Under the pieces are notes generated by a model, which was not told the origin of the DNA, did no database searches, and saw only the letters and a list, made by a program, of their open reading frames with translations. A stretch of 64,000 nt of DNA from assembly GCA_015064205.1 (NCBI GenBank), contig SVSR01000001.1:155143-219142 (forward strand). Direction: 5' to 3'. A program made the translations under genes and the position numbers. Positions 10,399 through 21,400 of the stretch are shown here, piece after piece (position 1 is the first letter of the stretch; each line of letters starts with the position of its first letter). This stretch comes from Oscillospiraceae bacterium (GTDB lineage: Bacteria; Bacillota; Clostridia; Oscillospirales; CAG-272).

Positions 10399-10821
10399 TT
10401 GTCAAATATAGTATGGCTCATAATTGCCGTAATCTTTGCTGTTCTGGAAGGCGCGACTGTAGGTCTTGTGTGCATATGGTTTTCAGGCGGCGCGCTTGCG
10501 GCATGGATCTGTGCGGCCCTTGGTCTTGGCATATGGTGGCAGATCGGCGTATTTATAGCTATAACGTCGCTGCTTCTCATCTTTACAAGACCTGTGGTTA
10601 AAAAGCTTCTTTCAAAAAATGGAAGCAAAACAAATCTTGACCGTATTATCGGCAAAAGCGTTGTTATCAGCGAAAAGGTTGATAATCTTAAACAAACGGG
10701 AAGATGCGTTATTAACGGAGTTTCCTGGAGTGTTCGCTCTGATGACGGAGGAGTCCTTGAAGCAGGAGAAACTGTAACTGTAAAGGATATTGAAGGAGTT
10801 CATCTTGTAGTTAAAAAATAA
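10399..10821 (+). CDS. NfeD family membrane protein
   Basis: N-terminal TM segments plus C-terminal OB-fold (GKSVVISEKVDNLKQTGRCVINGVSWSVRSDDG..AGETVTVKDIEGVHLVVKK), next to an SPFH gene. Confidence 0.85.
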   Translation: MSNIVWLIIAVIFAVLEGATVGLVCIWFSGGALAAWICAALGLGIWWQIGVFIAITSLLLIFTRPVVKKLLSKNGSKTNLDRIIGKSVVISEKVDNLKQTGRCVINGVSWSVRSDDGGVLEAGETVTVKDIEGVHLVVKK

Positions 10822-10857
10822 ATACATACAGTGCTGACAAGGCAGAAAGGAAATTTT

Positions 10858-11748
10858 ATGGAAATAATCGCATTATTCGTACTGATTCTTATCGTTGTTG
10901 CGGCTAACATCAAGGTTGTTCCGCAGGCACATGCTTTTATCGTTGAACGTTTCGGCGCATATAACGCGACCTGGAACGTTGGTATCCATGTAAAGATACC
11001 CTTTATAGACAAAATTGCAAGCAAGGTAAATTTAAAGGAACACGTTGTTGACTTTGCTCCCCAGCCCGTTATCACAAAGGATAACGTAACTATGCATATC
11101 GACACCGTCGTATACTATCAGATAACAGACCCCAAGCTCTTCTGCTACGGTGTTGAAAGACCTATGATGGCGATCGAAAATCTTACGGCAACAACGCTTC
11201 GTAATATCATCGGTGACCTTGAGCTTGACGAAACGCTCACTTCCCGTGATACTGTAAACACCAAAATGAGAGCGATACTTGACGAGGCAACAGACCCGTG
11301 GGGTATCAAGATAAACCGCGTTGAGCTTAAGAATATCATTCCTCCGTCCGAAATACAGGACGCGATGGAAAAGCAGATGAAGGCAGAGCGTGAAAGGCGT
11401 GAAGCGATCCTTAAGGCCGAGGGTGAAAAGAAATCTGCTATCCTTATTGCCGAGGGTGAAAAGGAAGCGGCAATACTCAGAGCAGACGCTAAAAAAGAAG
11501 CGGCTATCAGAGAGGCTGAAGGCCAGGCGCAGGGTATTCTTGCAGTGCAGACGGCTATCGCCGAAGGTATCAAGCGCATCAACGATTCCGCACCCGGAGA
11601 GGGATATCTCACGATAAAAGCTCTTGAAAGCTTTGAAAAGGCGGCTGACGGCAAGGCAACAAAAATAATAATACCCTCGGAAATTCAGGGTATAGCAGGT
11701 CTTGTTTCAAGCTTAAAGGAAGTTTGTGAGGACAAAAACACAAAATAA
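10858..11748 (+). CDS. SPFH/band 7 (stomatin/QmcA-like) membrane protein
   Basis: VPQAHAFIVERFGAYNATWNVGIHVKIPFID; coiled-coil EKKSAILIAEGEKEAAILRAD. Start placed at MEIIALF (10858). Confidence 0.9.
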   Translation: MEIIALFVLILIVVAANIKVVPQAHAFIVERFGAYNATWNVGIHVKIPFIDKIASKVNLKEHVVDFAPQPVITKDNVTMHIDTVVYYQITDPKLFCYGVERPMMAIENLTATTLRNIIGDLELDETLTSRDTVNTKMRAILDEATDPWGIKINRVELKNIIPPSEIQDAMEKQMKAERERREAILKAEGEKKSAILIAEGEKEAAILRADAKKEAAIREAEGQAQGILAVQTAIAEGIKRINDSAPGEGYLTIKALESFEKAADGKATKIIIPSEIQGIAGLVSSLKEVCEDKNTK

Positions 11749-11760
11749 GCTAAGACTTAT

Positions 11761-11790
11761 GGCGCAGGGTAAAAGCCCTGCGCTGTTTTG
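11761..11790 (+). terminator. Rho-independent terminator
   Basis: gcgcaggg-taaaag-ccctgcgc then tgtttt. Confidence 0.75.
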
Positions 11791-11945
11791 TTCATAAATT
11801 ATATTATTTTCGTTCACAAATTTTCTCTATGAATTATTGTTCGTATTTGGTAAAATCTATATGTTAGAGTGCCATAATACGTGGTGACGTTTTAAATACC
11901 TTCGCAAAGAGCAGAGAAGCTTTTTGCAAAGTAAGGATGGAATTT

Positions 11946-13340
11946 ATGAAAAGAGATCTTGTAAAAAGTATTTATTCCGGCAGCGCGGCATTTGCCGGCA
12001 AAGAGGTAGTGCTAGGCGGTTGGGCAAGAAGCGTGCGCGACAGTAAGGCGTTTGGCTTTATCGACCTTTATGACGGAAGCTGCTTCAAGTGCGTTCAGGT
12101 AGTTTTTGAAAGAGAAAAAATTGATAATTATGACGAGATCGCAAAGCTCAACGTTGGCTCTGCGGTTGTTGTAACGGGTATAGTTGAGCTTACGCCCGAA
12201 ATGAAGCAGCCCTTTGAAATAAAGGCAACGAAGGTTGAGATCGAGGGCGCATCTACGCCCGATTATCCGCTTCAGAAGAAGCGCCATACTGTTGAATATC
12301 TTCGTGAGCAGGCATATCTCAGACCAAGAACAAATCTGTTTTCCGCAGTGTTCAGAGTACGCAGCGAGGTAGCGTACGCTATCCACAGCTTCTTTAATGA
12401 ACGTGGATTTGTTTACGTTCACACTCCGCTTATCACGGGCTCAGACTGTGAGGGCGCAGGAGAAATGTTCAGAGTAACAACGCTTGATCTTGAAAATCCT
12501 CCGAGAACTGAAGACGGCAAGATAGATTTTTCCAAGGATTTCTTCGGTAAGAGCGCAAACCTTACGGTATCAGGTCAGCTTGAGGGCGAAACCTACGCTA
12601 TGGCGTTTGGTAATATCTACACGTTTGGTCCGACATTCAGAGCTGAAAACTCGAATACCGCAAGACACGCGGCAGAGTTCTGGATGATAGAGCCCGAGAT
12701 CGCATTTGCAGACTTAAATGACAATATGCAGCTTGCGTGGGATATGATAAAGTATATCATAAACCACGTGCTTGAAAAGTGCGCGCAGGAGCTTGAATTC
12801 TTCAACAGCTTCGTTGATAAAACACTTCTTGAAAGACTCAACGCGCTTGCACAGAGCGATTATGAAAAGGTAACGTATACCGATGCAATCGAGCTTCTCA
12901 AAAAGAGCGGCGCAGACTTCAAGTATCCTGTTGAATGGGGATGCGATCTTCAGACAGAGCACGAAAGATACCTCACAGAGCAGATATTCAAAAAGCCTGT
13001 GTTTGTTATTGACTATCCGAAGGAGATAAAGTCCTTCTATATGCGACTTAACGACGACAACAAGACAGTTGCCGCTATGGACCTGCTCGTACCGGGAGTT
13101 GGTGAGATAATCGGCGGAAGCCAGAGAGAAGAGCGCCTTGAAATACTTCAGGCAAGAATGGCAGAGCTTGGCCTAAGCGAAGAGGACTATTGGTGGTATC
13201 TCAATTTACGCAAGTACGGAGGAACAAAGCACGCAGGATACGGCCTCGGCTTTGAGCGTATCATTATGTACCTCACGGGTGTATCCAACATCCGCGACGT
13301 AATTCCTTACCCCAGAACAGTAGGGAATGCTGAATATTAA
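11946..13340 (+). CDS. asnS: Asparaginyl-tRNA synthetase
   Basis: Class II aa[94 protein letters not shown]. Start placed at 11946 behind aaggatgg. Confidence 0.95.
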   Translation: MKRDLVKSIYSGSAAFAGKEVVLGGWARSVRDSKAFGFIDLYDGSCFKCVQVVFEREKIDNYDEIAKLNVGSAVVVTGIVELTPEMKQPFEIKATKVEIEGASTPDYPLQKKRHTVEYLREQAYLRPRTNLFSAVFRVRSEVAYAIHSFFNERGFVYVHTPLITGSDCEGAGEMFRVTTLDLENPPRTEDGKIDFSKDFFGKSANLTVSGQLEGETYAMAFGNIYTFGPTFRAENSNTARHAAEFWMIEPEIAFADLNDNMQLAWDMIKYIINHVLEKCAQELEFFNSFVDKTLLERLNALAQSDYEKVTYTDAIELLKKSGADFKYPVEWGCDLQTEHERYLTEQIFKKPVFVIDYPKEIKSFYMRLNDDNKTVAAMDLLVPGVGEIIGGSQREERLEILQARMAELGLSEEDYWWYLNLRKYGGTKHAGYGLGFERIIMYLTGVSNIRDVIPYPRTVGNAEY

Positions 13341-13341
13341 T

Positions 13342-13380
13342 AATAAAAAAGAAACACCCTCGGGTGTTTCTTTTTTATTA
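13342..13380. terminator. Bidirectional terminator
   Basis: aataaaaaagaaacaccctcgggtgtttcttttttatt. Confidence 0.85.
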
Positions 13381-14529
13381 TATAGAACAAGCAATTGCGA
13401 CTATTCTTTTTGCAGACTCGGCAAGAGATGAGAGCAGGGAATGTTCATTTATTGAATGAGAACCACTGCCGTCAGTACCCAATGAGTCCATACACGGAAT
13501 ACCGGCGGCAGTTACCTCAGCCGCGTCAGAGCCGCCTCTTAATGCTTTTCCCTCAAGCGTCTGGATCCCGTTTTCGGCAAAAATCTCGTTAACACGCTTT
13601 AAAAGCTGTAAGTTTCTTTCATTTTTCTCCATCGAAAGACGGGAGCTTATCATTGTAACCGTGCAGCTTGTTCCTATAACATCTTCACGGTCAGCGAGCT
13701 CTTGCACGTAGTTTATTATCCACTGTCTTTGTTCCTGTGTAGCAAATCTGAAATTAACAGAGAAGGAGCAATCGCACGGAATAGTATTAACGGCGCTTCC
13801 GCCTTTGATTATACCGCAACTGCACGTTATTCCATCGTCGTCCTTTAATTTTTCAAGTTCGATTATCTTGTGTGCCGCTGCTGCAATGGCACTTGCGCCT
13901 TCGTTTGCACATCTTGATGCGTGTCCTGCCTTGCCCGTGACGTCAAATCTGAAAGACAAGATACCCTTGCGAACAAGCACCGCTCTGCCAGGCTTATATC
14001 CCTCAAGGTTGAGGAACGCAACTGCATTTTTTGCTTTTTCGCATATGTAATTGATGGTGGCTTTGTTACTTTGCATACTGCCGCATTCCTCGTCGGTCTG
14101 GAGCAAAAGCATAACCGGACGCTTTGTGAAGCCGCATTCTTTGAGTGCATGCATTGCAAAAAATCCTGCAACAACTCCGCCCTTGCAATCGTTAACTCCG
14201 GGGCCGTATATCTTTTCAGAGTCAAGGTGCACGGCAGGTGTACCAAACATTCCAACGGGATGAACTGTATCAATGTGGCCTGAAATGCAAAGAGGTGCAA
14301 GGCTTGAATCAGGATTCATTGTTATACAAACAACGTCGCCTGATACCTCTTGCCTGAAAACTTCGACTTTAAAGCCAAGCTTTTCTGCCTTAGCTATAAA
14401 ATATGCGCCTACTGCGTCAACTCCTTCTTTGAAGTTTGTAGGGCTTTCAATGTTTCCAACATCTTCCCAAACTTTAATATATGTATCGTTGAGCTTGTCA
14501 ACAGTTTCAAATACTTCGTTGCAAACCAT
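13378..14529 (-). CDS. M20 family metallopeptidase (carboxypeptidase G2/ArgE-DapE like)
   Basis: CISGHIDTVHPVG, VNDCKGGVVAGFFA, TDEECGS, GGSDAAEVTAAGIPCMDSLGTDGSGSHS. Confidence 0.85.
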   Translation of the reverse strand: MVCNEVFETVDKLNDTYIKVWEDVGNIESPTNFKEGVDAVGAYFIAKAEKLGFKVEVFRQEVSGDVVCITMNPDSSLAPLCISGHIDTVHPVGMFGTPAVHLDSEKIYGPGVNDCKGGVVAGFFAMHALKECGFTKRPVMLLLQTDEECGSMQSNKATINYICEKAKNAVAFLNLEGYKPGRAVLVRKGILSFRFDVTGKAGHASRCANEGASAIAAAAHKIIELEKLKDDDGITCSCGIIKGGSAVNTIPCDCSFSVNFRFATQEQRQWIINYVQELADREDVIGTSCTVTMISSRLSMEKNERNLQLLKRVNEIFAENGIQTLEGKALRGGSDAAEVTAAGIPCMDSLGTDGSGSHSINEHSLLSSLAESAKRIVAIACSI

Positions 14530-14540
14530 AATAAATCTCC

Positions 14541-15662
14541 TTATCTGAAGCTTTCAATAACGTAATTTACAAGTTCTTTGTCGGCAAGCTTCCATAAACG
14601 GAAAAACGCAAGTATTCTGCCTGCCATAGTGTGCCTTCCGGCAACCTTTTTCATTTTATCAAGATCGTATTTGAAAAACCAGTCCCATTTTGTGTAGGAG
14701 CCGAATTTTTCTTTTTTCAGAAAGACACGCTTCTTTCTTTCGTTTAAGCATAAACCCTTTGCAGCAAGCGGCCACAAAAGCGCATACTGAAGTGGCGACA
14801 AATTTCTGAATATTGCAGGAGATTCGCCCTCTTGTACAGTGTTATTTTCACGGTTTATATGAACAGGCAGATTTTCCCACGACATAGTGGTTTCGGTAAA
14901 CTCAAGCTTTATGAGCATACCTGTATCAGTAAACTTCTGTATCCTCTGAAAATCGGTATCGAAAATGAAATTGCCGAGAGAGTAGAAAATTATCTTGTCA
15001 CAGACCTTTTCATAGCCCTGCACAACGTGCGGATGATGCGAAATAACAGCATCGGCGCCGTATTTTATGTAGTTTCTGTATCTTTTTCTTACAAAAGGCA
15101 GAGGCACGTGGGAAAACTCAGCGCCTGCATGGCATATAACGATGCACCAGCGGTATTTGGATTTCAGCTCTTCTATCTCTGCCTTGATTCTGTCATCATA
15201 ATTCCACATAAGGCATCCGGGAGTTTTCTCGTCAGACACAGCGTGAGTTGAGTTTGTAACTGAGATTATTGCTATGCCGCCGTCTTTATCTATTATCACA
15301 GGCTTTGCCGCCTCGTTTATGTTTTCACCAACACCGATGGTTTGAACATTGTTTTCACGTGCGATATCAAGAGTGCTTCGCATACCCTCATCGCCGCAGT
15401 CCATTATGTGATTGTTGGCAAGATTCCATATGTTGCCGTTCATTTTTTTTATCGGGTGAACACAGTCCGCAGGATTTGCGTGTATTATCGACTTATCGCT
15501 TCTGCCCTCTGCCGTGCTGATTGCGCCTTCTACGTTAACGACGGTATAGTCGGCATCAGATAGAAAGTTTTCAACTTTTTTATCAAGCAGATCTTCTTTG
15601 AAACAGGAGTCTGAAAAGTGTCTTGTGAAAGCAATGTCTCCTGTAAAAGCTATTTTTGTCAT
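14541..15662 (-). CDS. CapA family protein (poly-gamma-glutamate biosynthesis-like metallophosphatase)
   Basis: AFTGDIAFTRHF, NVEGAIS, NLANNHIMDCGDEGM, GADAVISHHPHVVQGYE..YSLGNFIFD. Internal ATG at 15662 chosen. Confidence 0.85.
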   Translation of the reverse strand: MTKIAFTGDIAFTRHFSDSCFKEDLLDKKVENFLSDADYTVVNVEGAISTAEGRSDKSIIHANPADCVHPIKKMNGNIWNLANNHIMDCGDEGMRSTLDIARENNVQTIGVGENINEAAKPVIIDKDGGIAIISVTNSTHAVSDEKTPGCLMWNYDDRIKAEIEELKSKYRWCIVICHAGAEFSHVPLPFVRKRYRNYIKYGADAVISHHPHVVQGYEKVCDKIIFYSLGNFIFDTDFQRIQKFTDTGMLIKLEFTETTMSWENLPVHINRENNTVQEGESPAIFRNLSPLQYALLWPLAAKGLCLNERKKRVFLKKEKFGSYTKWDWFFKYDLDKMKKVAGRHTMAGRILAFFRLWKLADKELVNYVIESFR

Positions 15663-15757
15663 TGAAACAATAACTCCTTGTTGTGAAAGATGTAACTTAT
15701 TAACTGTATTATAAAATGAAAATATACGTTTGTAAATAACATTTCGATCTAATAAAG

Positions 15758-15796
15758 CAAAAAAAGCACCATCCGCAAGGATGATGCCATTTTTGT
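15758..15796 (-). terminator. Terminator downstream of the PFL-family gene
   Basis: Minus strand ggcatcatcc-ttgc-ggatggtgc followed by TTTTTTT. Confidence 0.7.
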
Positions 15797-15803
15797 ACAT
15801 AAA

Positions 15804-17162
15804 TTAGTTTTTGAGGCTGTGTATGGGTGCGGGAATACGTCCGCCTCGTGCGATGAATTTCGCAGGCGAGTAGTTGTTGACCTTGATAACGGGCGCGTGA
15901 CCTAAAAGTCCACCGTAATCAACAACATCACCAACATTCATACCGTATGCCGGTATTACTCTTACCGCAGTTGTTTTGGTATTTGCTACGCCGATAGATA
16001 TTTCATCAGCGATAATACCGCTTATAACATCCTCGCTTGTGTCGCCGGGTATTACGATCATGTCAAGACCGACCGAGCATACGGCCGTCATAGCTTCAAG
16101 CTTTTCGATTGAAAGCGAGCCGCATGTTACTGCGTCTATCATGCCCTGGTCCTCGGATACGGGAATAAATGCGCCCGAAAGTCCGCCAACGCTTGATGAA
16201 GCCATAACGCCGCCTTTTTTTACTGCGTCATTTAAAAGTGCAAGCGCCGCTGTCGTTCCGCAAGCACCGCAGGACTCAAGCCCCATTTCCTCAAGAATAT
16301 GCGCAACAGAGTCACCGATTGCGGGAGTAGGAGCAAGAGAGAGGTCGACTATACCAAAGGGCACTCCGAGTCTCTTGGAAGCTTCAAGAGCAACGAGCTG
16401 ACCCACACGTGTTATCTTGAATGCGGTCTTCTTTATAGTTTCTGCAAGTGTCTGGAAATCGCAGTTGCCTGCACGCTTGATAGCGCTTGATACAACGCCC
16501 GGGCCGGATACTCCAACGCTGAGCACGACATCTCCTTCGCCAACACCGTGGAAAGCTCCCGCCATAAAGGGGTTGTCCTCAGGTGCATTAGCGAATACCA
16601 CGAATTTTGCGCAACCGATAGAGCCGTTATCACGCGTGAGATAAGCGGCACGTTTTACTATCTTTCCCATTCTTGCAACGGCGTCCATGTTAATGCCGGC
16701 TTTTGTTGTTGCAACGTTTACAGACGAGCAAACGAGCTTTGTTTCTGCAAGCGCTTCGGGTATGACAGAGAGAAGAGTGTCGTCAGCCTTGGTCATACCT
16801 TTGTGTACAAGTGCACCGAAACCGCCGATGAAGTTTATGCCGAGAGTATCAGCCGCGCGGTCGAGCGTTTTTGCAACGTTTATAAATCCGTCGGGTGAAA
16901 GGTGTCCGCCTATAAGAGAAATAGGCGTTACGGCAACTCTTTTGTTGATTATCGGAATACCGTATTCCTTTTCAATATTCTCGCCTGTTTTAACGAGGTT
17001 GCGTGCGCATGTTGTTATTTTATTATAAATATTCTCGCAAAGGCGCTTTTCATCGGAATCAGCGCAGTCGAGAAGGGAGATGCCCATCGTTGTCGTTCTG
17101 ATATCGAGGTTTTCCTCGTGTATCATATTTATAGTTTCAAGAATATCTGCTGTATTTAACAT
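15804..17162 (-). CDS. PFL/DUF711 (UPF0210) family protein
   Basis: [37 protein letters not shown]; paired with a downstream-type ACT protein as is usual for this family. Confidence 0.85.
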   Translation of the reverse strand: MLNTADILETINMIHEENLDIRTTTMGISLLDCADSDEKRLCENIYNKITTCARNLVKTGENIEKEYGIPIINKRVAVTPISLIGGHLSPDGFINVAKTLDRAADTLGINFIGGFGALVHKGMTKADDTLLSVIPEALAETKLVCSSVNVATTKAGINMDAVARMGKIVKRAAYLTRDNGSIGCAKFVVFANAPEDNPFMAGAFHGVGEGDVVLSVGVSGPGVVSSAIKRAGNCDFQTLAETIKKTAFKITRVGQLVALEASKRLGVPFGIVDLSLAPTPAIGDSVAHILEEMGLESCGACGTTAALALLNDAVKKGGVMASSSVGGLSGAFIPVSEDQGMIDAVTCGSLSIEKLEAMTAVCSVGLDMIVIPGDTSEDVISGIIADEISIGVANTKTTAVRVIPAYGMNVGDVVDYGGLLGHAPVIKVNNYSPAKFIARGGRIPAPIHSLKN

Positions 17163-17184
17163 ATATGTATCTCCACTAATATAA

Positions 17185-17454
17185 TCAGATGCGGTGCATC
17201 GAGTTGAAAATATCTTCGTGCATAGTCTGAATTACAAGTCCCTTGGCCGTACCGTGTTCTTTCATTTTATCAACAAATTCCGTAAAGGGCATGTTAAGAG
17301 ATGTAATATCAACGAGCATGATCATTGCAAAATAATCACGCATAACGCTTTGAGATATATCAACTATGTTTGCTCCGAACTTAGAGCAGATCGCCGATAC
17401 GTCTGCGATGATACCGAGCGTGTCTTTACCTGTTACCGTTATAACTGCTTTCAT
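17185..17454 (-). CDS. ACT domain protein (UPF0237)
   Basis: [49 protein letters not shown]. Start placed at 17454. Confidence 0.9.
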   Translation of the reverse strand: MKAVITVTGKDTLGIIADVSAICSKFGANIVDISQSVMRDYFAMIMLVDITSLNMPFTEFVDKMKEHGTAKGLVIQTMHEDIFNSMHRI

Positions 17455-17620
17455 GATTCTATCCTTCCTTTTCGCCAAAATACACAGTAATTATACTATA
17501 TATGTTCAGATATTTCAAGGCTATTGTGAAAATAATAACGGCTTTTTGAGAAAAAGTATTAAAAAACTTGTAATAATGATTATTGTATGATACAATGTAT
17601 AATATATGAAATAAAAAACG

Positions 17621-18172
17621 GTGGTTGGTATGAACGAGTATTCAAACTATTTTGAGTATTGTGTAGAAGTAAAAAACGAAGGTGCGCTCAGACTTAAAAG
17701 ATTTCTGCTTGTTTTGGCGTATATTCTTTTTCCCGTTGTGCTTTTTTCGCTTCTTTGTATGCTGAGGCTGTACGTGCTCGGATGCTTCACGGTGCTATTG
17801 ACTGCTATACTCTGCTTTTTCACCTGGCGATACGTTCAGATAGAATACGAGTATATCGTAGTGAAAGGCGAGATGAGCTTTTCTAAAATATTCGGCAGGC
17901 GTTCAAGACGCGAATTCTTGAAGGTGAGAATACATGATATGTCGATGCTGGCACCTTATAAAGATGCATATAAATCACGTGCGGACTCGATCGACAAGAA
18001 GTATTATGCAGTTTCTTCAATTAAATCACCCGATATCTACGCGGCAATATTCAAAGAGGGAAAGAAGAATGAGCAGGCAGTGGTGCTTTTTGAAGCAACC
18101 TCAAAATTTGTGCGCCTCGCTAAATTTTATAATTCCGCGATAGTGGTTGAGAATCCCGAGCTAAGATACTGA
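17621..18172 (+). CDS. Hypothetical membrane protein with two TM helices
   Basis: MNEYSNYFEYCVEVKNEGALRLKRFLLVLAYILFPVVLFSLLCMLRLYVLGCFTVLL; ATG with ggtggt RBS. Confidence 0.7.
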   Translation: MVGMNEYSNYFEYCVEVKNEGALRLKRFLLVLAYILFPVVLFSLLCMLRLYVLGCFTVLLTAILCFFTWRYVQIEYEYIVVKGEMSFSKIFGRRSRREFLKVRIHDMSMLAPYKDAYKSRADSIDKKYYAVSSIKSPDIYAAIFKEGKKNEQAVVLFEATSKFVRLAKFYNSAIVVENPELRY

Positions 18173-18236
18173 TTTGTCATAATGAGAGAGTACTTCAAAT
18201 AAAATTATATAAGTGTAATTTTATCTGGAGGAAGGC

Positions 18237-18782
18237 ATGAAAAAATCTGTATTTTGCTTTTTTATAATAAACTTTCTTATAGTCATGATGCTTGTTTCCT
18301 GCCGTGCGCCCTTGCAGGCTGATAAGATGCTTGTTTACCAAAACGAAAGCGAGCATGACATTGTCCTCACGCTTGGCGAATATAAATACCCTATGCATTT
18401 AAGCTTTAGTGCAGGCCGTGAGAATGTACCGAGAGACGGCAGAGCCACTATGGCGGGCGGAGTTTTAGAGGGTGTTGAATTTGAAATGCAGTCGGGTGCA
18501 CTTAAAATGCAGGTTGGCGAGCTTGAATACATGCTTGATAAAAGCGACTGCGATTCGCTTTATGCTCTCTTTTCATCTTTTGCGATAAAAGAGGATGAGT
18601 TCAAAGGGGTTACCTCAGAAGAGGGAAGCGGTATTCTTGAAGCAAGATTTGACGGCTTGTATGAGTATACGTTGTTTTTGAACGAAAGCGATTATACTCC
18701 TGTAAAAATAATGGCAGAAACAGACGCAGGCTTATGTACTGTGGAGTTTGAAAATAAAGAATCAAGTCAGAAGGCTGAGTAA
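18237..18782 (+). CDS. Putative lipoprotein
   Basis: Lipoprotein signal peptide ..FLIVMMLVSCRAPLQ; RBS ggagg. Confidence 0.75.
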   Translation: MKKSVFCFFIINFLIVMMLVSCRAPLQADKMLVYQNESEHDIVLTLGEYKYPMHLSFSAGRENVPRDGRATMAGGVLEGVEFEMQSGALKMQVGELEYMLDKSDCDSLYALFSSFAIKEDEFKGVTSEEGSGILEARFDGLYEYTLFLNESDYTPVKIMAETDAGLCTVEFENKESSQKAE

Positions 18783-18783
18783 A

Positions 18784-19941
18784 ATGGAAAATATAATTGA
18801 CGTATTAAACGGCGAGCTTGCCGGCAGAAGCCATAAGGTTTGGACAGAGATAAACCTTGCGGCTCTTGCGCGCAATTACAAAAGAATAGAAAAGCAAGTC
18901 TGCGCAAAAAACGCAGGCTGTGCCGTTATTCCCGTTATCAAGGCTGATGCATACGGGCACGGAGCGGCAAAAGCAATAGAAACTCTTACGCTTTGCGGTG
19001 CAAAGCTTTTTGCAGTATCTGCAGTTTCTGAAGCGTTAGAGCTAGCCAAAGTATGCCCTGAAGCCGATATATTGATACTCGGATATACCGACGCGCGCGA
19101 TGTTGATCTTCTTCTTAAGTATGATCTGATACAGACGGTATATTCTCCCGATTATGCAAGAGCATTAAACGAGGCTTGTAGCAGACTTGGCGGCGATCTT
19201 CGTGTACATATCAAGCTTGACTCGGGTATGAACAGACTCGGATTTGATACAAGGGATGCGGAAAAAACTGTGTCTGAGATAACACTCGTATCAAAGTATG
19301 AACACTTAAAATGCGAGGGTATATTTACTCACTTTGCGTGTGCTGACGAAAAAGAAAACGACATGACGTCACGCCAGATTTCTCTTTTTGAAAAAGTTGT
19401 CGGCATGCTTGAAGAAAGAGGCGTTTACTTCAATATAAAGCACGTATGCAACAGCGCTGGTATTCTCAGGGACGATGTACCCGTATACGATGCGGTCAGA
19501 GCAGGTATAATTCTATATGGGCTCGCACCTTCGTACGATTTTGAAGATCCGTGTCTTGAAACGGTAATGACTTTAAAAGCGAGAGTAGCGCACGTTCATG
19601 AAGTGGAACCCGGAGAGAGCATCAGCTATGGGGCAAAATTTGTTGCTGATAAGAAGATGAAGATAGCAACGCTTCCGATAGGATATGCCGACGGATTTAT
19701 AAGAGCGTATGCGGCGGCCAGAGTGATGATAGGCGGCAAAAGCTGCCCTGTGGTCGGGCGCATATGCATGGATCAGTGCATGGTGGACGTAAGCGGTGTT
19801 GACGTGGGCCTTGGCGATGAAGCGGTGATCTTTGAAGATAGCAGGCAGATAGAAGAGCTTGCAAGGCTTGCTGATACGATAGGCTATGAGGTATTGTGCC
19901 TTATAGGCAAGCGCGTACCGCGAGTTTATATTAATAAATGA
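18784..19941 (+). CDS. alr: Alanine racemase
   Basis: VIPVIKADAYGHGAAKA (PLP Lys), KLDSGMNRLGF, YGAKFVADKKMKIATLPIGYADGFIRAY, GRICMDQCMVDVSG. Start placed at 18784. Confidence 0.95.
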   Translation: MENIIDVLNGELAGRSHKVWTEINLAALARNYKRIEKQVCAKNAGCAVIPVIKADAYGHGAAKAIETLTLCGAKLFAVSAVSEALELAKVCPEADILILGYTDARDVDLLLKYDLIQTVYSPDYARALNEACSRLGGDLRVHIKLDSGMNRLGFDTRDAEKTVSEITLVSKYEHLKCEGIFTHFACADEKENDMTSRQISLFEKVVGMLEERGVYFNIKHVCNSAGILRDDVPVYDAVRAGIILYGLAPSYDFEDPCLETVMTLKARVAHVHEVEPGESISYGAKFVADKKMKIATLPIGYADGFIRAYAAARVMIGGKSCPVVGRICMDQCMVDVSGVDVGLGDEAVIFEDSRQIEELARLADTIGYEVLCLIGKRVPRVYINK

Positions 19942-19942
19942 G

Positions 19943-19999
19943 CAAGGGCAGGAAATACTTCTGCCTTTGCAAATAAAGGCAGGAGTATTCTCTTGCCTT
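19943..19999 (+). terminator. Long imperfect hairpin terminator
   Basis: gggcaggaaatacttctgccttt / aaaggcaggagtattctcttgcctt followed by tttatttgt. Confidence 0.6.
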
Positions 20000-20083
20000 T
20001 ATTTGTAAAATGCGCTTGATTTTAGTGCTTGTATATGGTATACTCTAACATGGATATAAAAAGTGAAAACGAAAGGGAAAATA

Positions 20084-21295
20084 ATGAAAGTTCTTGTTGT
20101 TAACGCAGGCAGCTCGTCGCTCAAATATCAGCTTTTTGATACTTCAAACGGCGACGTTCTTGCAAAGGGTATATGCGAAAGAATAGGTATCGGCGGCGCT
20201 ATTACGCATAAGGTACCGGGACGTGAAAATTACAGCGCTGAGATAGAAATGAAAAATCATACTGTTGCAACACGTATTCTCGTTGAAACGCTCTGCTCGC
20301 CCACTCTCGGTGTTATAAAATCTATGGACGAAATTGAAGCGGTAGGTCACAGAATCGTCCACGGCGGCGCTTACCTCAAGGAAAGCGTGCTTGTTGACGA
20401 TGATGTTCTTGAAAAGCTCAAGGGTTGCCTTGATATAGCGCCTCTTCATACGGCGGCGCATCTTATGGGTATTCACGGCTGTATTGAAGCTATGCCCGGC
20501 AAGCCTCAGGTGCTTGTTATCGACACGGCGTTCCATTCAACTATGCCGCCTGAAGCGTATACGTATCCGCTTCCTAAGGATATGTGCGAAAAGTATCATA
20601 TCCGCCGCTACGGCTTCCACGGTACGTCTCACAGATATGTGTCAGGTGAGATGATAAAAATCCTCGGAAAGCCCGCGGAGGCAACAAAGATAATTACCTG
20701 CCATCTTGGTAACGGCTCGTCTATATCGGCTGTAAAGGGCGGTGAGGTTATCGACACAAGCATGGGATTTACACCCCTTGACGGCTTTATTATGGGTTCA
20801 CGCTGCGGTTCGATCGACCCTGCCATTGTTCCGTTTATAATGGAAAAAGAGGGGATGACACCCGATGAGATGAATAACTTTATGAATAAAAACTGCGGAT
20901 TTTTGGGCGTATCGGGCGGACTTTCGAGCGACTGCCGCAATCTCGGCGAGGCCATAGCGGAAGGAAACAGTGACGCAAAGCTTGCAATAGATATTCTCAC
21001 CTATCAGATAAGAAAGTATATCGGTGCGTACTCTGCGGCTATGAACGGACTGGACGCGCTCGTGTTTACTGCAGGAATCGGTGAAAACCGTACAGAGATC
21101 AGACGTGACGCTTGTCAGAATATGGACTTCTTCGGAATCGTACTTGACGAAGAAAAGAACGAGGCAACCAAGCTTCAGGGCGATAACGTATGTATTTCTA
21201 AGCCTGAGTCAAAGGTTAAGGTATACGTTATACCCACAAACGAGGAGCTTATGATCGCTCAGGATACAGAAAGAATAGTACAGGGACTTAAATAA
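20084..21295 (+). CDS. ackA: Acetate kinase
   Basis: MKVLVVNAGSSSLKYQLFD, RRYGFHGTSHRYVS, HLGNGSSISAVKGG, DTSMGFTPLDG. Confidence 0.97.
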   Translation: MKVLVVNAGSSSLKYQLFDTSNGDVLAKGICERIGIGGAITHKVPGRENYSAEIEMKNHTVATRILVETLCSPTLGVIKSMDEIEAVGHRIVHGGAYLKESVLVDDDVLEKLKGCLDIAPLHTAAHLMGIHGCIEAMPGKPQVLVIDTAFHSTMPPEAYTYPLPKDMCEKYHIRRYGFHGTSHRYVSGEMIKILGKPAEATKIITCHLGNGSSISAVKGGEVIDTSMGFTPLDGFIMGSRCGSIDPAIVPFIMEKEGMTPDEMNNFMNKNCGFLGVSGGLSSDCRNLGEAIAEGNSDAKLAIDILTYQIRKYIGAYSAAMNGLDALVFTAGIGENRTEIRRDACQNMDFFGIVLDEEKNEATKLQGDNVCISKPESKVKVYVIPTNEELMIAQDTERIVQGLK

Positions 21296-21299
21296 CATT

Positions 21300-21330
21300 A
21301 AAAGCGAAGCGGTTACGCTTCGCTTTTTTG
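21300..21330 (+). terminator. Rho-independent terminator
   Basis: aaaagcgaagc-ggtta-cgcttcgcttttttg. Confidence 0.85.
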
Positions 21331-21400
21331 TACGGTGCTTGAAATATTAACAAATAACGCGGTATAATATAGTCAAGTAAATATATTTAAGGATATACAA

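Noticed and set aside
11791-11945. Possible T-box leader upstream of asnS
   Set aside because: No AGGGTGGNACCGCG-type T-box sequence or adjacent antiterminator/terminator pair seen, and only about 155 nt are available.
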